This document shows positions 36,711 to 48,201 of a DNA stretch of 64,000 bases, in pieces (within the stretch, counting starts at the first letter, position 1; the number at the start of each line of letters is the position of its first letter). The notes below the pieces were generated by a model. The model was given only the letters and a program-made list of their open reading frames with translations. It searched no databases and was not told the origin of the DNA. The stretch is from NCBI GenBank assembly GCA_002224055.1, contig AZLU01000044.1:42940-106939 (forward strand). The letters run 5' to 3'. The stretch comes from Pezizomycotina sp. ARF18 (taxonomy: Eukaryota; Ascomycota). The translations under genes were made by a program, and so were the position numbers.

Positions 36711-39700
36711 ATGGATATTGCCCAGGTGTTGGAGAACACCATCTCTGCTGGTCAGATTTCCCCTTATCTTTTTTTTCCCGCTTTTTTTTTTTTTTTTTTT
36801 TTTTTTCCCTCCCTCCCCCTCCTTGTTCCTTGCATTTATCTACTCCAAGCTACGCTATTACGCAACATCTTCCCTTGATGGGAGCAAACGAAGCTTGCGA
36901 CCCTATCTGCTTCACCTCGGAGGACGTGTTTGAGTATAATACTGACATTTGCGACCGTAAATCAGACGCCACCACGCGTCATGCCGCCGAACAGCAGCTT
37001 CAGAATGCCGCCCAAGAAAACTTTGTAGGTGTCCTTTTTTTTTTTTTTTTTTTTCTTCTGGGATGATCTCAGCACCCACTCTCTCCTCAACAGCTCACTT
37101 TCCCATGGCTTCTTGCACACTTTCTGCTATATTGAAGCTTCAGGCAGTGACTTCTTTACCAACCCTCTATTTTTTTAACTCCAAGCCAGCCTTTTTCCCT
37201 GTTGAATTTCGTCGGGCTTAGCTAATAAAACTTTAATTTTCTGCTCAAACTCTAGCCCGCATTCCTGCAAATATTGTCACAACAGCTCGCCAACGAGTCC
37301 AACTCGCGCGTTGTCAGATCAGCGGCTGCTCTGTTCTTAAAGAACGAGTTTTCTGGAAGGATAGACAACGGCAGATCGAAAATCAGGGGAAATGGCGAAC
37401 TCTAGATGCCACCGTAAAGACGGAAATTCGTAACCTTGCAGTACAAACGCTCGGCTCAGCGGACCACCAGGCCTCAAACTCTTCCGCTCAATTTATAGCA
37501 GCCGTTGCCGCCATCGACCTCCCCAGAATGAATGGCAAGACTTGATGCCGGCGCTGGTGCAGAATGTCAGCACCGGCAGCGATAATCTAAAACAGGCTTC
37601 GCTCACCGCTATTGGATACATCTGCGAGACTGACGATGGAGACCTACGCGAAAGCTTAAGCCAACACTCGAACGCCATCCTCACGGCTGTCGTCCAGGGC
37701 GCTCGCAAAGAGGAAACGAACAACGAGATAAGATTTGCCGCCATGCAAGCTCTTTCGGAGTCTCTTGAATTCGTTAGGTCCAACTTTGAAACGGAAGGGG
37801 AGCGGAATTACATCATGCAGGTCATCTGCGAAGCTACCCAAAGCACCGATGTCAGGATCCAGCAGTCGGCCTTCGGCTGTCTCAACAGGATCATGAGTCT
37901 CTACTACGATAAGATGAGGTTCTACATGGAGAAGCGCTTTTCGCCTTACAATCCTCGGCATGAAGGCAGAAGACGAAGAAGTCGCCAAGCTGGCTATCGA
38001 ATTCTGGTGCACGGTTTGCGAAGAGGAGATTACCATCGAAGAGGACAACGCTGCAGTACGTTCCAGCCCGCTTTCCCCGCTTCTTATCTTATCTTATCCC
38101 CCTCCCTTCATTAAAGAAAAAAAAATTTTTTTTCTCCTTTAATAATAAAATCATATACCATCGCTGCGTTACGAAATGAGTTTTTAACAATTTCTTTTTA
38201 TGAATTTTTTTAGGCAGCAGTGGAAGGTGTTGAAGCTCAACGTGAATTTTTCAATTTTGCACGTGTTGCCACTACTGAGGTCGTCCCCGTCCTCCTCGGC
38301 TTGCTTGAGAAGCAAGATGAGGATGCGACGGATGATGAGTACAACGTCTCCAGGGCGTCCTACCAGTGTCTGCAGCTTTACGCACAGTGCGTCGGTGAGC
38401 TGGTAATCACGCCAGTGCTTACCTACGTCGAAGCCAACCTGAGGTCGGAGGATTGGCGCAAGAGGGATGCCGCTGTATCTGCATTCGGTGCCATTATGGA
38501 AGGACCGGACTTCAAGATGCTCGACCCTCTTGTCAAACAGGCGCTGCCAGTATTGATCCAGATGATGAACGATAAGAACGTCATGGTCAAGGACTCTGCC
38601 GCCTATGCCTTGGACGTATTTGCGAAAACTGTGGCCGTCGATCGACGCCGAGACTCACTTCCCCAACCTCATTGCATCGCTATTCGCCGGGCTCAACGAT
38701 AACCCGAAGATGGCCGCATCTTGCTGCTGGGCTTTGATGAACCTTGCTGAGCAGTTTGGCTACAACGAGCTCAAGCCCGAGGAAGAAGGTCCTCCACCTC
38801 TCTCCAAGATCTTCGCTGAGAGTGTTACGCACCTTCTCAATGCTACGGAGAGGGGCGATGCGGACAATCAACTTAGGACGGCTGCCTACGAGGTGCTTTG
38901 CACGTTCGTTCTTAACGTCGGGCCGGACCAAAAGGAGCTCATTGCTAAGCTTCTCGGCATCGTTATTGAACGCATCGAGAAGACTGTTCAGCTCCAGTCG
39001 CAAGTTGTCAGCATCGACGACCGCATCACCCTCCAGAAATGCAAACCAGTTTAGCGAGCGTCATCGTGGCGATAGTCCAGAGGCTAGATAAGGACATCAA
39101 GCCATCCGCTGACAGGCTGATGCAAGTTATCCTACAGACTCTCCAGTCCTTGCCGGCGAGCTCCACGGTCCCCGAGGCTTTGTTCTTGGCTGTCGGCGCA
39201 TTGGCGAATGCTTTGGACGAGGACTTTGCCGTCTACCTTGAGGCATTCACACCATTCCTATTCAATGCTCTCGGAAACTTGGACGAACCCCAGCTCTGCT
39301 CCACCTCTATTGGCCTTGTGAGCGATATCGTTAGATCTGTCGGAGAGAAGGCTGTTCCTCACTGCGACAATTTCAGAACCTGCTGCTCAACAATCTTAGG
39401 AGCAATCACCTGAACCAGCAGTACAAGCCTGCTATTCTGCAGTGCTTCGCGATATTGCCCAGGCCATTACCGGTGCCTTTGAGCCTTATTTGACCATCGT
39501 TATGCAGGTCCTCCAGCAGGCGGCTACTATCAACGCTGGCCCTGAGACGAGCTACGATCTGCTGGAATATGTCCTCTCGCTCCGAGAAGGTATCATGGAT
39601 GCCTACGACGGCGTCATCATCGCCATGAAAGTCAGCAACAAAGGTTAGTTGCAAATTTTCTTTATATTAACTGCACGCTTATCACGTGCCTATTTCCATA

Positions 39701-40155
39701 AAGATGACAGCATCACAAACGAGATCGATTCAATGCTTCACTATTTCTCCGAAATATAAATCTAATAAACAACGTTGCTAACTCATTTCTCTTTACTTCA
39801 ATAGCGACCCTGCTTACTCCCTTCATCCAATCGATCTTCGGATTCATCTCTGTGGTCCAGACTGATAATAACAAGACGGAAGCTCTGATGCGATCTGCAA
39901 TGGGTGTTCTTGGTAAGTTGATTTCAAAGAAAGCTTCGATGGTTTCACGTTATCCTGAATCAATCCTAATGTCATTGTTTCTGCAGTGATCTTGCCGATG
40001 CATTCCCGAACGGAGAATTCGCTCAGTATTACAGAGCGATTGGATCACCAGATGATTAGGAAGTCAAATCGAATCGCGAATTCTCTGGTCGAACCATCGA
40101 GACTGCTAGATGGGCCCGTGAGCAAGTCAAGAAGCAGACTTCAATAACCCATTAG
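36711..40155 (+). CDS. KAP95: Importin subunit beta-1 (Kap95)
   Basis: The main nuclear import receptor; it binds importin alpha, nucleoporins and Ran-GTP through HEAT repeats. Start ATG 36711 gives MDIAQVLENTISAG; intron 36751-36965 joins it to DATTRHAAEQQLQNAAQENF, the importin-beta N-domain, and intron 37025-37255 leads to PAFLQILSQQLANESNSRVV. HEAT repeats follow: SLTAIGYICETDDGDLRESL, SAFGCLNRIMSLYYDKMRFY, KLAIEFWCTVCEEEITIEED, RASYQCLQLYAQCVGELVIT, VSAFGAIMEGPDFKMLDPLV and SCCWALMNLAEQFGYNELKP. Introns 38056-38213, 39644-39804 and 39913-39986 complete it. The C-terminus reads RTIETARWAREQVKKQTSIT, then H and TAG 40153-40155, after base losses near 40035 and 40065. Length fits the family. 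Frame breaks lie near 37380-37520, 37945, 38630, 39040 and 39375. Confidence 0.95.
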
Positions 40156-42120
40156 GAATGGAAAGCTCCGCACCATTCACAATTTTTCTCCATGGGAAAC
40201 TTTCAACCCCTCCTCAAATGCATCCTCATATGATGTGGTAACCGATATTTAAGTCTTCGAACACTAACCGACTTACGTCAATGACAACACGGCTAACGTT
40301 TATAATTTTGGCTAGTAGCTATCGTGTTGGAATTAAACCAAGAAGGAGAAAAACTAGAAAATACGAAAAAAGAAAGATAATTCCTTCTAGTAGTACTGCT
40401 TATCTATTTTTATCTTTGATTTTATCCCTAATTTTCTTTTCTCCTTTCCTCTATACTTAATAATAAAAGCCCTCTCTTCTTTCCTTTATCCTTACTCTTT
40501 CCCCACACGTTTCCTTACAGTCGAGATTTGTGACATTTTTCTTAGTAGAATTTTTCTTTTCATTTTTCTTTCAGCCACTTTTCTGGATGTGCATGCTAGG
40601 TGGGCCTCAACTGTCTTTTTTCCAATTCTGTCCGTTCGATTCATTCCCATAAAACATCGGTATCATTACATCCCCGTCTTGTCTCGTTTTAACATACACT
40701 TTGTCCTTCCCCACATATTTTGCCCCATACCCCGGATTTACTCATTTTCACGGATCGTCCCATTGTCGTTTTTCCGTTTGTTGCCGTAATCTCGATAAAT
40801 CCTGTATCAAAAAAAGGTTTTGTAATTTCCCTTGGGTTCTTCTTTGCTGCGATGTTATCTATCCTTCCTGTTTTCCTTACCCCTCTTCATCGCTCACCTC
40901 TACTAAATTATATCATGTCGGCGGGTTCCTCCTTTTTTCCCAGTATAGTATCCCTTTTTTCTTTTTTTCAAACTTCAACAATGTAAGAACGCCGCCATTG
41001 CCCATTGCATGTAAACAGGCTGTTTTGTCCACATATCATTTGCTAAAACTTTCCCGCGCTTTTTTTCCCAACCACATTGCCCAGCTGTCGTCGCTTACCC
41101 CTCCTCCGTACCTCCCCTCGCCATCCTTGCACACGCAGACGCACACGCAATTGAATCAAGTGCTAGTCCAACCCCCCTCCATCGCCCCCATTACCCAGAA
41201 GCCTTACTCCCCCCTCCTTCCCCCCTTCACCTTTACCTCAAGTCGCCACGTATGCTGTGATTGTTCCATGCCCATACCCTCCTGTAATACCACGAGAAAC
41301 TTCCGGTTTTTTATTAGCTAAACAAACAACTCCAGAATGAAATACATTTTCCCCATGAGGCAGAGCTATAGGATAACGTGAAGAATGCAATGTAAGCTAT
41401 ACCACGAGCGCAGTAAGACTGATTGCCTTTTTTTTAAGTTCTGTGAGACACATTGCATACATACACATATATATATAGATATATTTCATGTTTTTGCTGG
41501 AATATTTCTTTCTTGGGATCTTTTCGATAGGAGCTTGAGTACAAGAACAAGTCCATAAAATAAGCAATGCCCCATGCCCAATTCAATGCGAGCTTCTGAG
41601 GTAAAGTATTGCTAATCGAACTACAAGTCTGCCGTGTCGCGAAGACCCCAGGAACTAGACCCAGACATTCCAATTGTGGTATCCAACGATACTATTCTCT
41701 AAAACTAATGCTTTTTTTTTTTTTTTTTTTTTTGCCAGCTTCCGAGGCTTTTCTTACCTGGAGCTTTCTTTGTGTCACGTTTCTGAAGCTGTGTTACCTT
41801 TTTTTTTTTTTTTTTTTTTTTTCCTTTTTCTAAATGTGGTGAGCTTGGCAGATTTTTTATCCGCCCCCACACGCGCAAATTTCGAGCTTTCTTTCAAAGC
41901 TTTTGCCAAAGCTCACAACTCGAACCTCTCTAATCTGTCCAACGAAAAAGCTGTTCTTCACAACTTCCTCTACAGCGATCCTCCTTCAACAAGAACCACA
42001 CTTCCGAACCTCACGAACCAACAAATAAGCTTATACGAAGCTTCAAGATCCTGCTAAAAGAACACATACCGAACAGTCTCTCATCTCCTCCAAAGAAAAC
42101 TTCCCCCACACAACAGCAAA
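40156..42120. other. Pyrimidine-rich intergenic region
   Basis: About 40400-41300 is C/T-rich on the plus strand and holds a 206-codon open frame of biased composition that I do not accept as a gene. T runs lie at about 41711-41733 and 41801-41822. A minus-strand frame near 41680-41480 (LALNWAWGIAYFMDLFLYSS) looks slightly protein-like but is unsupported. The last 250 nt are probably the LSM7 leader. Confidence 0.45.
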
Positions 42121-42671
42121 AACAAAATGGAACGACGAGGCGGCGGTAACTACAGGGGCGGCAGTGGCCGCGGTGATCGCGGCGACCGTAGCGACCGGGT
42201 GGCCGCGGAGGAAGTTCCAGGGGCGGCTACCGTGGTGATCGCGACCGCGGCGAAGACGGCAAGACGCACGAGCGGCCGAAGAAGGAAGCCATACTGGACC
42301 TGGGGAAGTACATGGACAAGCAGATCTGCGTTAAATTTTCGGGAGGGAGGGAGGTTGTGGGTGTATTGAAGGGGTATGATCAGCTTATGAATTTGGTGCT
42401 GGATGAAGTTAGGAGACTATGCGTGGTATGTGACATACTTCTTTATTTTTGTGTGTTTTTTTTTTTTAGGGGGAGGGTAGATGCTAACAGTAGTTTTTTT
42501 TTTTTTTTGGGGGGGGGATTGTTGTGTAGACGAGGACGGCGTGGAGCATTCTAGAGAGCTAGGGCTCGTGTCGCGAGGGGACCGTTGCTGGTACTCATAA
42601 GTCCGCTCGACGGGAGCAAAGAGATCGAGAACCCGTTCAAGGCGGGGGAGGAGTCAGTCTTACCGTCGTGA
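42121..42671 (+). CDS. LSM7: LSm7, U6 snRNA-associated Sm-like protein
   Basis: A subunit of the Lsm1-7 (mRNA decay) and Lsm2-8 (U6 snRNA) rings. The ATG lies at 42127, just inside the leader included here. An RGG-rich N-terminal extension (MERRGGGNYRGGSGRGDRGD, then GGSSRGGYRGDRDRG after one base loss near 42197) precedes the Sm fold: KKEAILDLGKYMDKQICVKF, then SGGREVVGVLKGYDQLMNLV and LDEV (Sm1). Intron 42426-42529 is followed by DEDGVEHSRELGLVVARGPL and LVLISPLDGSKEIENPF (Sm2), ending SVLPS at TGA 42669-42671. The exon junction reads EVKETMRDED if one A is restored near 42413. The RGG extension is longer than in yeast Lsm7. Confidence 0.9.
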
Positions 42672-42896
42672 TAGCCAGGAATAAATATCGAAAGCTTTGG
42701 AAGGACAGAGCAGGAGCTATTTTTTCATGATGATATCAGTACGGCAAGGGATCTAATGGAGTGGCTGCAAATGAGCTTGATGCAGCCAAACGCATCTCTT
42801 AAAGAGAGAAAGCATTTTTGGCGAATGTGAAATATTTATAAAAAAAACACATCAGATCGTCAAAAAACCATTTAGCAGCTAGTGTATCAGGAATTT

Positions 42897-43354
42897 TCAG
42901 GCGTTGTCTTCAGGAATAGAGCGATAATCCACGATTACTGCCTTTCGAAGTGTATTCAGTCGCTCTTGGGAATCAGTGATACAAAACCAGTGAAGTGTAG
43001 CGTCTAGACTACTCGGTGGCATTGTCATAGCTATTTCTTGACCTAGCTCCCATCCTGATTTTTTCGTCGTTCCGTATGTGGCAAGTGAGTAGTATTTCAT
43101 GATTTGACTTCATCGGCTTCGAATGTTACGCCTTTAGCAAGCTTTGCCTGGAGTTGTATAGCTTTCGTAGATACTTCAGCATAGCGCTTTACTCCTTCAT
43201 TTGGTGGCACATATAAGTATTATTTTGCTTTCAACACAGTTCTGAATCATTACAACGAGTTTCATATTTCCTAGTTTACAAATAAATCAGGCTCCTCTAT
43301 TTTCTCTATAGCTTTCGAAGCACCTTCCTGATCATTATCCTTCTTAGTTTGCAA
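42897..43354 (-). CDS. Unrecognised small protein, exons behind RSE1
   Basis: I do not recognise this protein. Going down the minus strand, an exon-like stretch begins at an acceptor near 43354 (LQTKKDNDQEGASKAIEKIE, then EPDLF). A possible short intron starts at GTAAAC (43279). Then comes YVPPNEGVKRYAEVSTKAIQ, LQAKLAKGVTFEADEV, and after one base loss near 43103 KYYSLATYGTTKKSGWELGQ, EIAMTMPPSSLDATLHWFCI and TDSQERLNTLRKAVIVDYRS, with a stop at 42897. The stretch is clearly protein-like and its one certain frame change is the usual one-base loss. The start is not found; it must lie within 120 nt of the RSE1 stop at 43478, or the piece is a remnant. Confidence 0.45.
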
Positions 43355-43477
43355 CTACAAAAATGAACATGTCCTTCTTTCGTCGCTACATTAGATTTGC
43401 ATGGCTGAAATGGATAAAGAATAAATACGAGAATAAAAAGAGATAAAATGCGCGGCCCAAAGACATGTAATTATTTC

Positions 43478-46400
43478 TTAATACGCCACGCGTGTCCTCA
43501 TATCCTATAATGATTTCGGTTTTGTTAGCATTATTCGATCAAGAGTTTTTTCATTTACAGTTTAGAAAAGACGATAAGAAAAAGAACTTACAGATATCTT
43601 TTTCTCAACCTCCCGAAACGGACTATCGAGTTCCCGGCAATCATCGCCTTCTTGTCCTGAGGAAGCTGACTATATCTCTCACACACTGCAAAGACATTTC
43701 AAAACATGATTAGTAACCATTCAAATTGACGGGAAAAATAGATTTGTAAAAGAACTTACAATCGCCATCTATAACACCCTTAACAGGCACGTAGTAACTC
43801 CTGTATATCAATGATCCCTACCCGCCAGCGGCGGATCTCCGTGCGCATGTGCTGCTCAGCGTCTGGAAGAAATCCACGTCCTCCCTCGACAGGAACGGTA
43901 TGAGCAAGCCTATCGTACCCTGAATTCCCGCGTACACCACCGTCTTTCCCCCTGCGACGAGCTGCGCCTTTTGGATCGAAGTCGGGATGTCCTGGGGAAG
44001 AAGTGTGTCGTGAGGCTGAGTCTGTTCGGCGTTCCCTGCAGGTACGACCGCTCGTGCATGAGGTGCCCGCCGCGGGATCTTCGTCGGACTCCTCGGACAC
44101 CTTCTGCGGACACCGCAGGACCCAGATGTTGCCGAACTTGTCCCCGCCGATCGTGGACTCGTAGTCGAGCATGGCCGTCGCCGTGGTCCACCGCGAGACC
44201 GTGTCGTCCGCGAACGCGATGAAGCGGTTCTCCTGGTACTTGTACACGACGTATATGACCGACTCCTGTATATCGGAGACGAGACGCGGGAACCCTGGGT
44301 GGAAGACCCGTGACGAGCGGGGGCTACGGTCGCCTGTGCTTTGCGGAGAGCTGCTTCATCCTAGGTCGTAGATCTTGACGTTCTTTGCCTATGCCGCGAG
44401 AAGGCGACCTTGGAAGGCTAGAAGTGCCATGGGTGTTCTTCTACTTTGGTTTGTGATGAATTCGAGTTCCTTGCCCTTTCGGAGAAACGGTAGATGTGGA
44501 TGTATCCACAGCTAGCTTTTCGAGGGTTGACGATGAGTCCTTCGCGGTTCCGACGACGAGGAAGTGCTCGTCGTCCTGGCTGCTGAAGGGTACGACATCG
44601 AGAAGCCGCTTCGTTTTCTTCCAGTTCGATCTTGTGGCTGACTTCCTTCCCGAGCGGATCTACGACTTCTACGCAGGAGGACCGTGGCCCTCGCCGCGCG
44701 GGTAGCCAAATTCCTCTGGCGGTAAATCCTTGGCATCGCCGTTCTGCGCTTCGCGTTGAGCTGCGCCCTTGTTACGGGGAGAGCGTGTTGCGTCGGACGA
44801 TATACGTAGAAATACGGTTCGGTAGGTGTTTTACCATCTTTCGAGGCGTGTACGAAAGCGGTATCGCCTCCGCTGCAGGTTTTCCGTGATTTTTTCGATG
44901 GTGAAGATCCTAATTCGTTGGTGCACTTGGACGTTAGCCTGCTGATATCACATTGTAACCCAGAATTTTTGTCGACATATATAAAATTCAATACTCCCAA
45001 ATCTTCAGAAGGAACAATTGGAAATTTTCTTTCAAGGTTTCGCATGGTGCTTTTTTAGGATGATAGTACCATAATAAAAGTGATCATCATATAAGGAGCG
45101 TTCAGGATAAGAAGAAAAAGTGTAAAGTATTTCGAAGGGGTGTACTCGCCTGAATTAGAGCCTTGTATTCCGACCATTCCCTCGACGCACTGTTCGCTGC
45201 TGAATGTCAACCGTATTCCAGAGAGCGTAAGAGAGCGTCAGCATGAACTGCCCTTGCGGATTGTTGTATGCTAGCCACGGCTTGAATCAATGCTAAGCAA
45301 GCAGTCGTCTGAGCAACAATAACTTGAATAGTTTTCACTGGTTTCGGGCCCAAAAATCTTGTCCTCGTATCGGTAAGATCACCTGTTACAGGATCAAGCA
45401 CCGTACGAAGGTAAACAACCGTAGTTCAGGCCAATGGCAGGTACAGCGTCGACTTCGATGTTTCTCCGCCGGAGATATCCTCCATGGACATGATACACAG
45501 CGACGACGGCGCGGACGTGAGTGCCTGCACCGACTTTGATTCCAAAGTCGAATCCGGATCCAGCGAAAGAATCCTGACGGTGGAGTCATTCACAACCTAC
45601 TGCCAGAAGGAGCTCCTGACCCGACCTTCGGGAACTTCTCCGAGGGAGGGCACGTAACGGTACCGACATTTCTTTCTTTTCTCGTACTCGGCGAGCTGGC
45701 CATCCGAATCCATTTCAAAGTAGACGATCTCTCCACTAGAGAGCGCAATTGCAACCTGTCTGGCATTAGTCGAGCCGCAACAATCGATCTATGCTGCGGT
45801 GCGGGCCATCGTTGACCGTCCTGTCGGCTTGGATATGTCTGATGCCCTTGGGTGGATTTGCAGCAGACCGTCATCGCCAACCTGCTGAACGGCTAAATAG
45901 GTGCTGACGAAAGGAATCCGGTGTCCGTAACCTCCTCGACCGTTTCACCAATGCTAAGAACTAACGTGCCGTCCCTGAAGGATAGAATAATGTAGGCGTC
46001 GTACTCGTCCGAGTTATGCAGCTTTGTGGTCCATACCGCATTTGGCGTGCCAGGTAGTTCCGACGAAACAATCTCCGAGACTTCCCAAGCCGTGCTTGAG
46101 AGTCCTGAAGGTTGATCGGGCGTTTCCACCGCTGATGTGTAGATCTGCGGCGCGTCGTCTTCCGTGAGATTTGCTATCTTACAGTCGATAAGCGGGTTCA
46201 TACTGTCGACGCCTCAACGAGCGTCAAATTTTCGGCAGGCCGCGGCTGGAAGTATGCCTCCTCCAAGAAGTCTTCCGAGTTGAACTCTGCCTCTTCATCA
46301 TCGTCACCCAGCTTCTCGAACTGATAGAAATGATGGTTCCCGTCTCACTCGCTACGAATAAGAAACCGCTCTTCAAGATGCACAGCTCACGGCGATGGTA

Positions 46401-47690
46401 CGGTGTCAAAGTACTTGATCCTCAGCCTCTGGACGCTCTCCCCTTCGTGTCGAGTTGGACCTTGAAAAGGTCGCCATCTTCAGACTGCAGGAGGAAGAAG
46501 AAAGCCCCCTTCATTTGTGCATGACACCGCATATTATATAACGCTTACGGTTAGGATCTTCACATGCTCCTCTCCGTCTCGGTAACGGGCACAGTCAGCT
46601 CGGGCTGGTTTATGTGCGATACGTGATCCTGTCCTCCGAACAGACCAAAACACCGGAGGGCCCATCGTTACCGCCGGGTACGTGTATCAGGAAATTCGAC
46701 GACCGGAGAACAGGTTCCGACCACTTTCTCACGACGTGGTTAAGCCCTAGATCCAGCTCATAGTACGTCAAGTACTTCTCGAGGTCCTCGTATGCCTGGC
46801 CGGTGGGATCTTGGTCTATTTCCGAATAATCCACCTCCAGCACGGCGAATACAGGGTTGTCATATCCAACGTCCAGCGCGCAGAGCGAGAAAACGAGGCA
46901 GTGCGGTTTGTGCGCTTCAAGCGGGGAGGATATCGTGAGCTCAGCTTGCGCGTTCCTGTTTAAAAACGTATACCAGCTTATTCTTCTCAACGGAGGCGAT
47001 GAGGCATGCCCTTCCCTTGGGATCGGCGGCAAGATATTGGCCTGGGATAACCCGGCGAACTCCAGACTTTCCGAAGGTTCGAGATGTAGTCGGTGGAATC
47101 TGTTCTTCTTGGGCTGGTACTCGAGGATGGTTATACGGCCGGAATCGGATCCGACAATGATATAGTCTGAGAATAACGAAGCGGGTTAGTAAAAGGAATT
47201 GTTTCAAATCTAAGCATATCCTAGAAAAGCCACTCGAAGTCGAAAGTACATCTTCCGTTGTACAAAACGAAACAAACGCGTCCTAAACTCGCTTTCTTAC
47301 TATATTCGGTGCGACTTCTTCAGATCCGAAGCACAGGGAAAACTGAAAGCTTCATCAGGATCGTACTCTATACGAAAAAAAGAAACGAAACGAAGGGCAA
47401 CAAGCCGCCTCATAGAACACAGAAGGGGAGTCTGCCAAAAACCTGAGCAGGAAACCAAGACGTACCTTTTCCACCCCCTGCCAGGCGAAAAGCCGAAAGG
47501 CACCGAATTATACCAAACACGTCGTGGGATAACACCGAGTGTACCTTTCCTTGCGTAGGGTCCGGCCGTAAGAGCGTTAGCCTTGACCCAGACGCGATTA
47601 TGATCTCCTGCAGCTTCTGTCCAGAAAATTGACCAAGATAGCCTGAGTTATTGCCGTGGGCGGTTGTAACGTCAGGTTATAGAGGAACAT
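43478..47690 (-). CDS. RSE1: Pre-mRNA splicing factor Rse1 (SF3B3, SF3b130)
   Basis: A large WD40/beta-propeller scaffold of the U2 snRNP SF3b complex, related to DDB1. Start ATG 47690 ([20 protein letters not shown]). Intron 47167-47465 joins FRLAGGGK to [17 protein letters not shown]. The rest runs through [100 protein letters not shown] and [20 protein letters not shown]. The C-terminus is spliced from short exons: GVIDGDL joined across intron 43686-43759 to [17 protein letters not shown], then EVEKKIS across intron 43505-43591 to DMRTRVAY and TAA 43478. This matches the family C-terminus exactly in pattern. Many single-base losses break the middle (44250-46600). It is divergent from PSD1. 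Confidence 0.93.
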
Positions 47691-48201
47691 ATTCGTGAAG
47701 GTCGCCATATTTGCGTATTAGTAGCTGTCGAAAGCTATCAATCCTGTTGTCGATGGAATAATTGAACTTGAAGACGTGCTGGAGTTTGACCTGGCCGTGA
47801 TTCACAGCGAAGGTGTTGCAGAATAAAAATTAGAATTTTGGCGCAGAAAAATTGAGCGGCAATCTAGAAGAGCATGATGAGATAAGGTGGAAGATCTTAT
47901 CTAATCTCTAAAGATCTAATGCCGCACCGCAACAAAAAAACACCACACACGCAAAAAAAGGTTATGATGTCAGGCTGAATGGAAATCTCAAATTAAGCTC
48001 CCCCTCCAAGCAGAATTTATTATTACACCTTGTCCATCAATTTTTTTCTTTCTCACCAACCTTCAAATCAATCCTGTCCATTTCAGCTGATGATTGCCAG
48101 TATATAAGGTTAGGGAGGGGTCCTACGACGTTATTATCTCATATGCCTCCTGCATTACCATCGATATCCTTAACGACAGCTGTCAAAAAACGGATAGAAC
48201 C
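47691..48201. other. Divergent promoter region of RSE1 and PSD1
   Basis: AT-rich region between two divergent starts. No gene or site is clear. Confidence 0.5.

Noticed and set aside
40701-41321. 206-codon open frame on the plus strand
   Set aside because: It lies in C/T-rich DNA, which makes long chance frames rich in Ser, Pro, Leu and Phe. There is no domain, no codon pattern like the neighbours, and no signal peptide.
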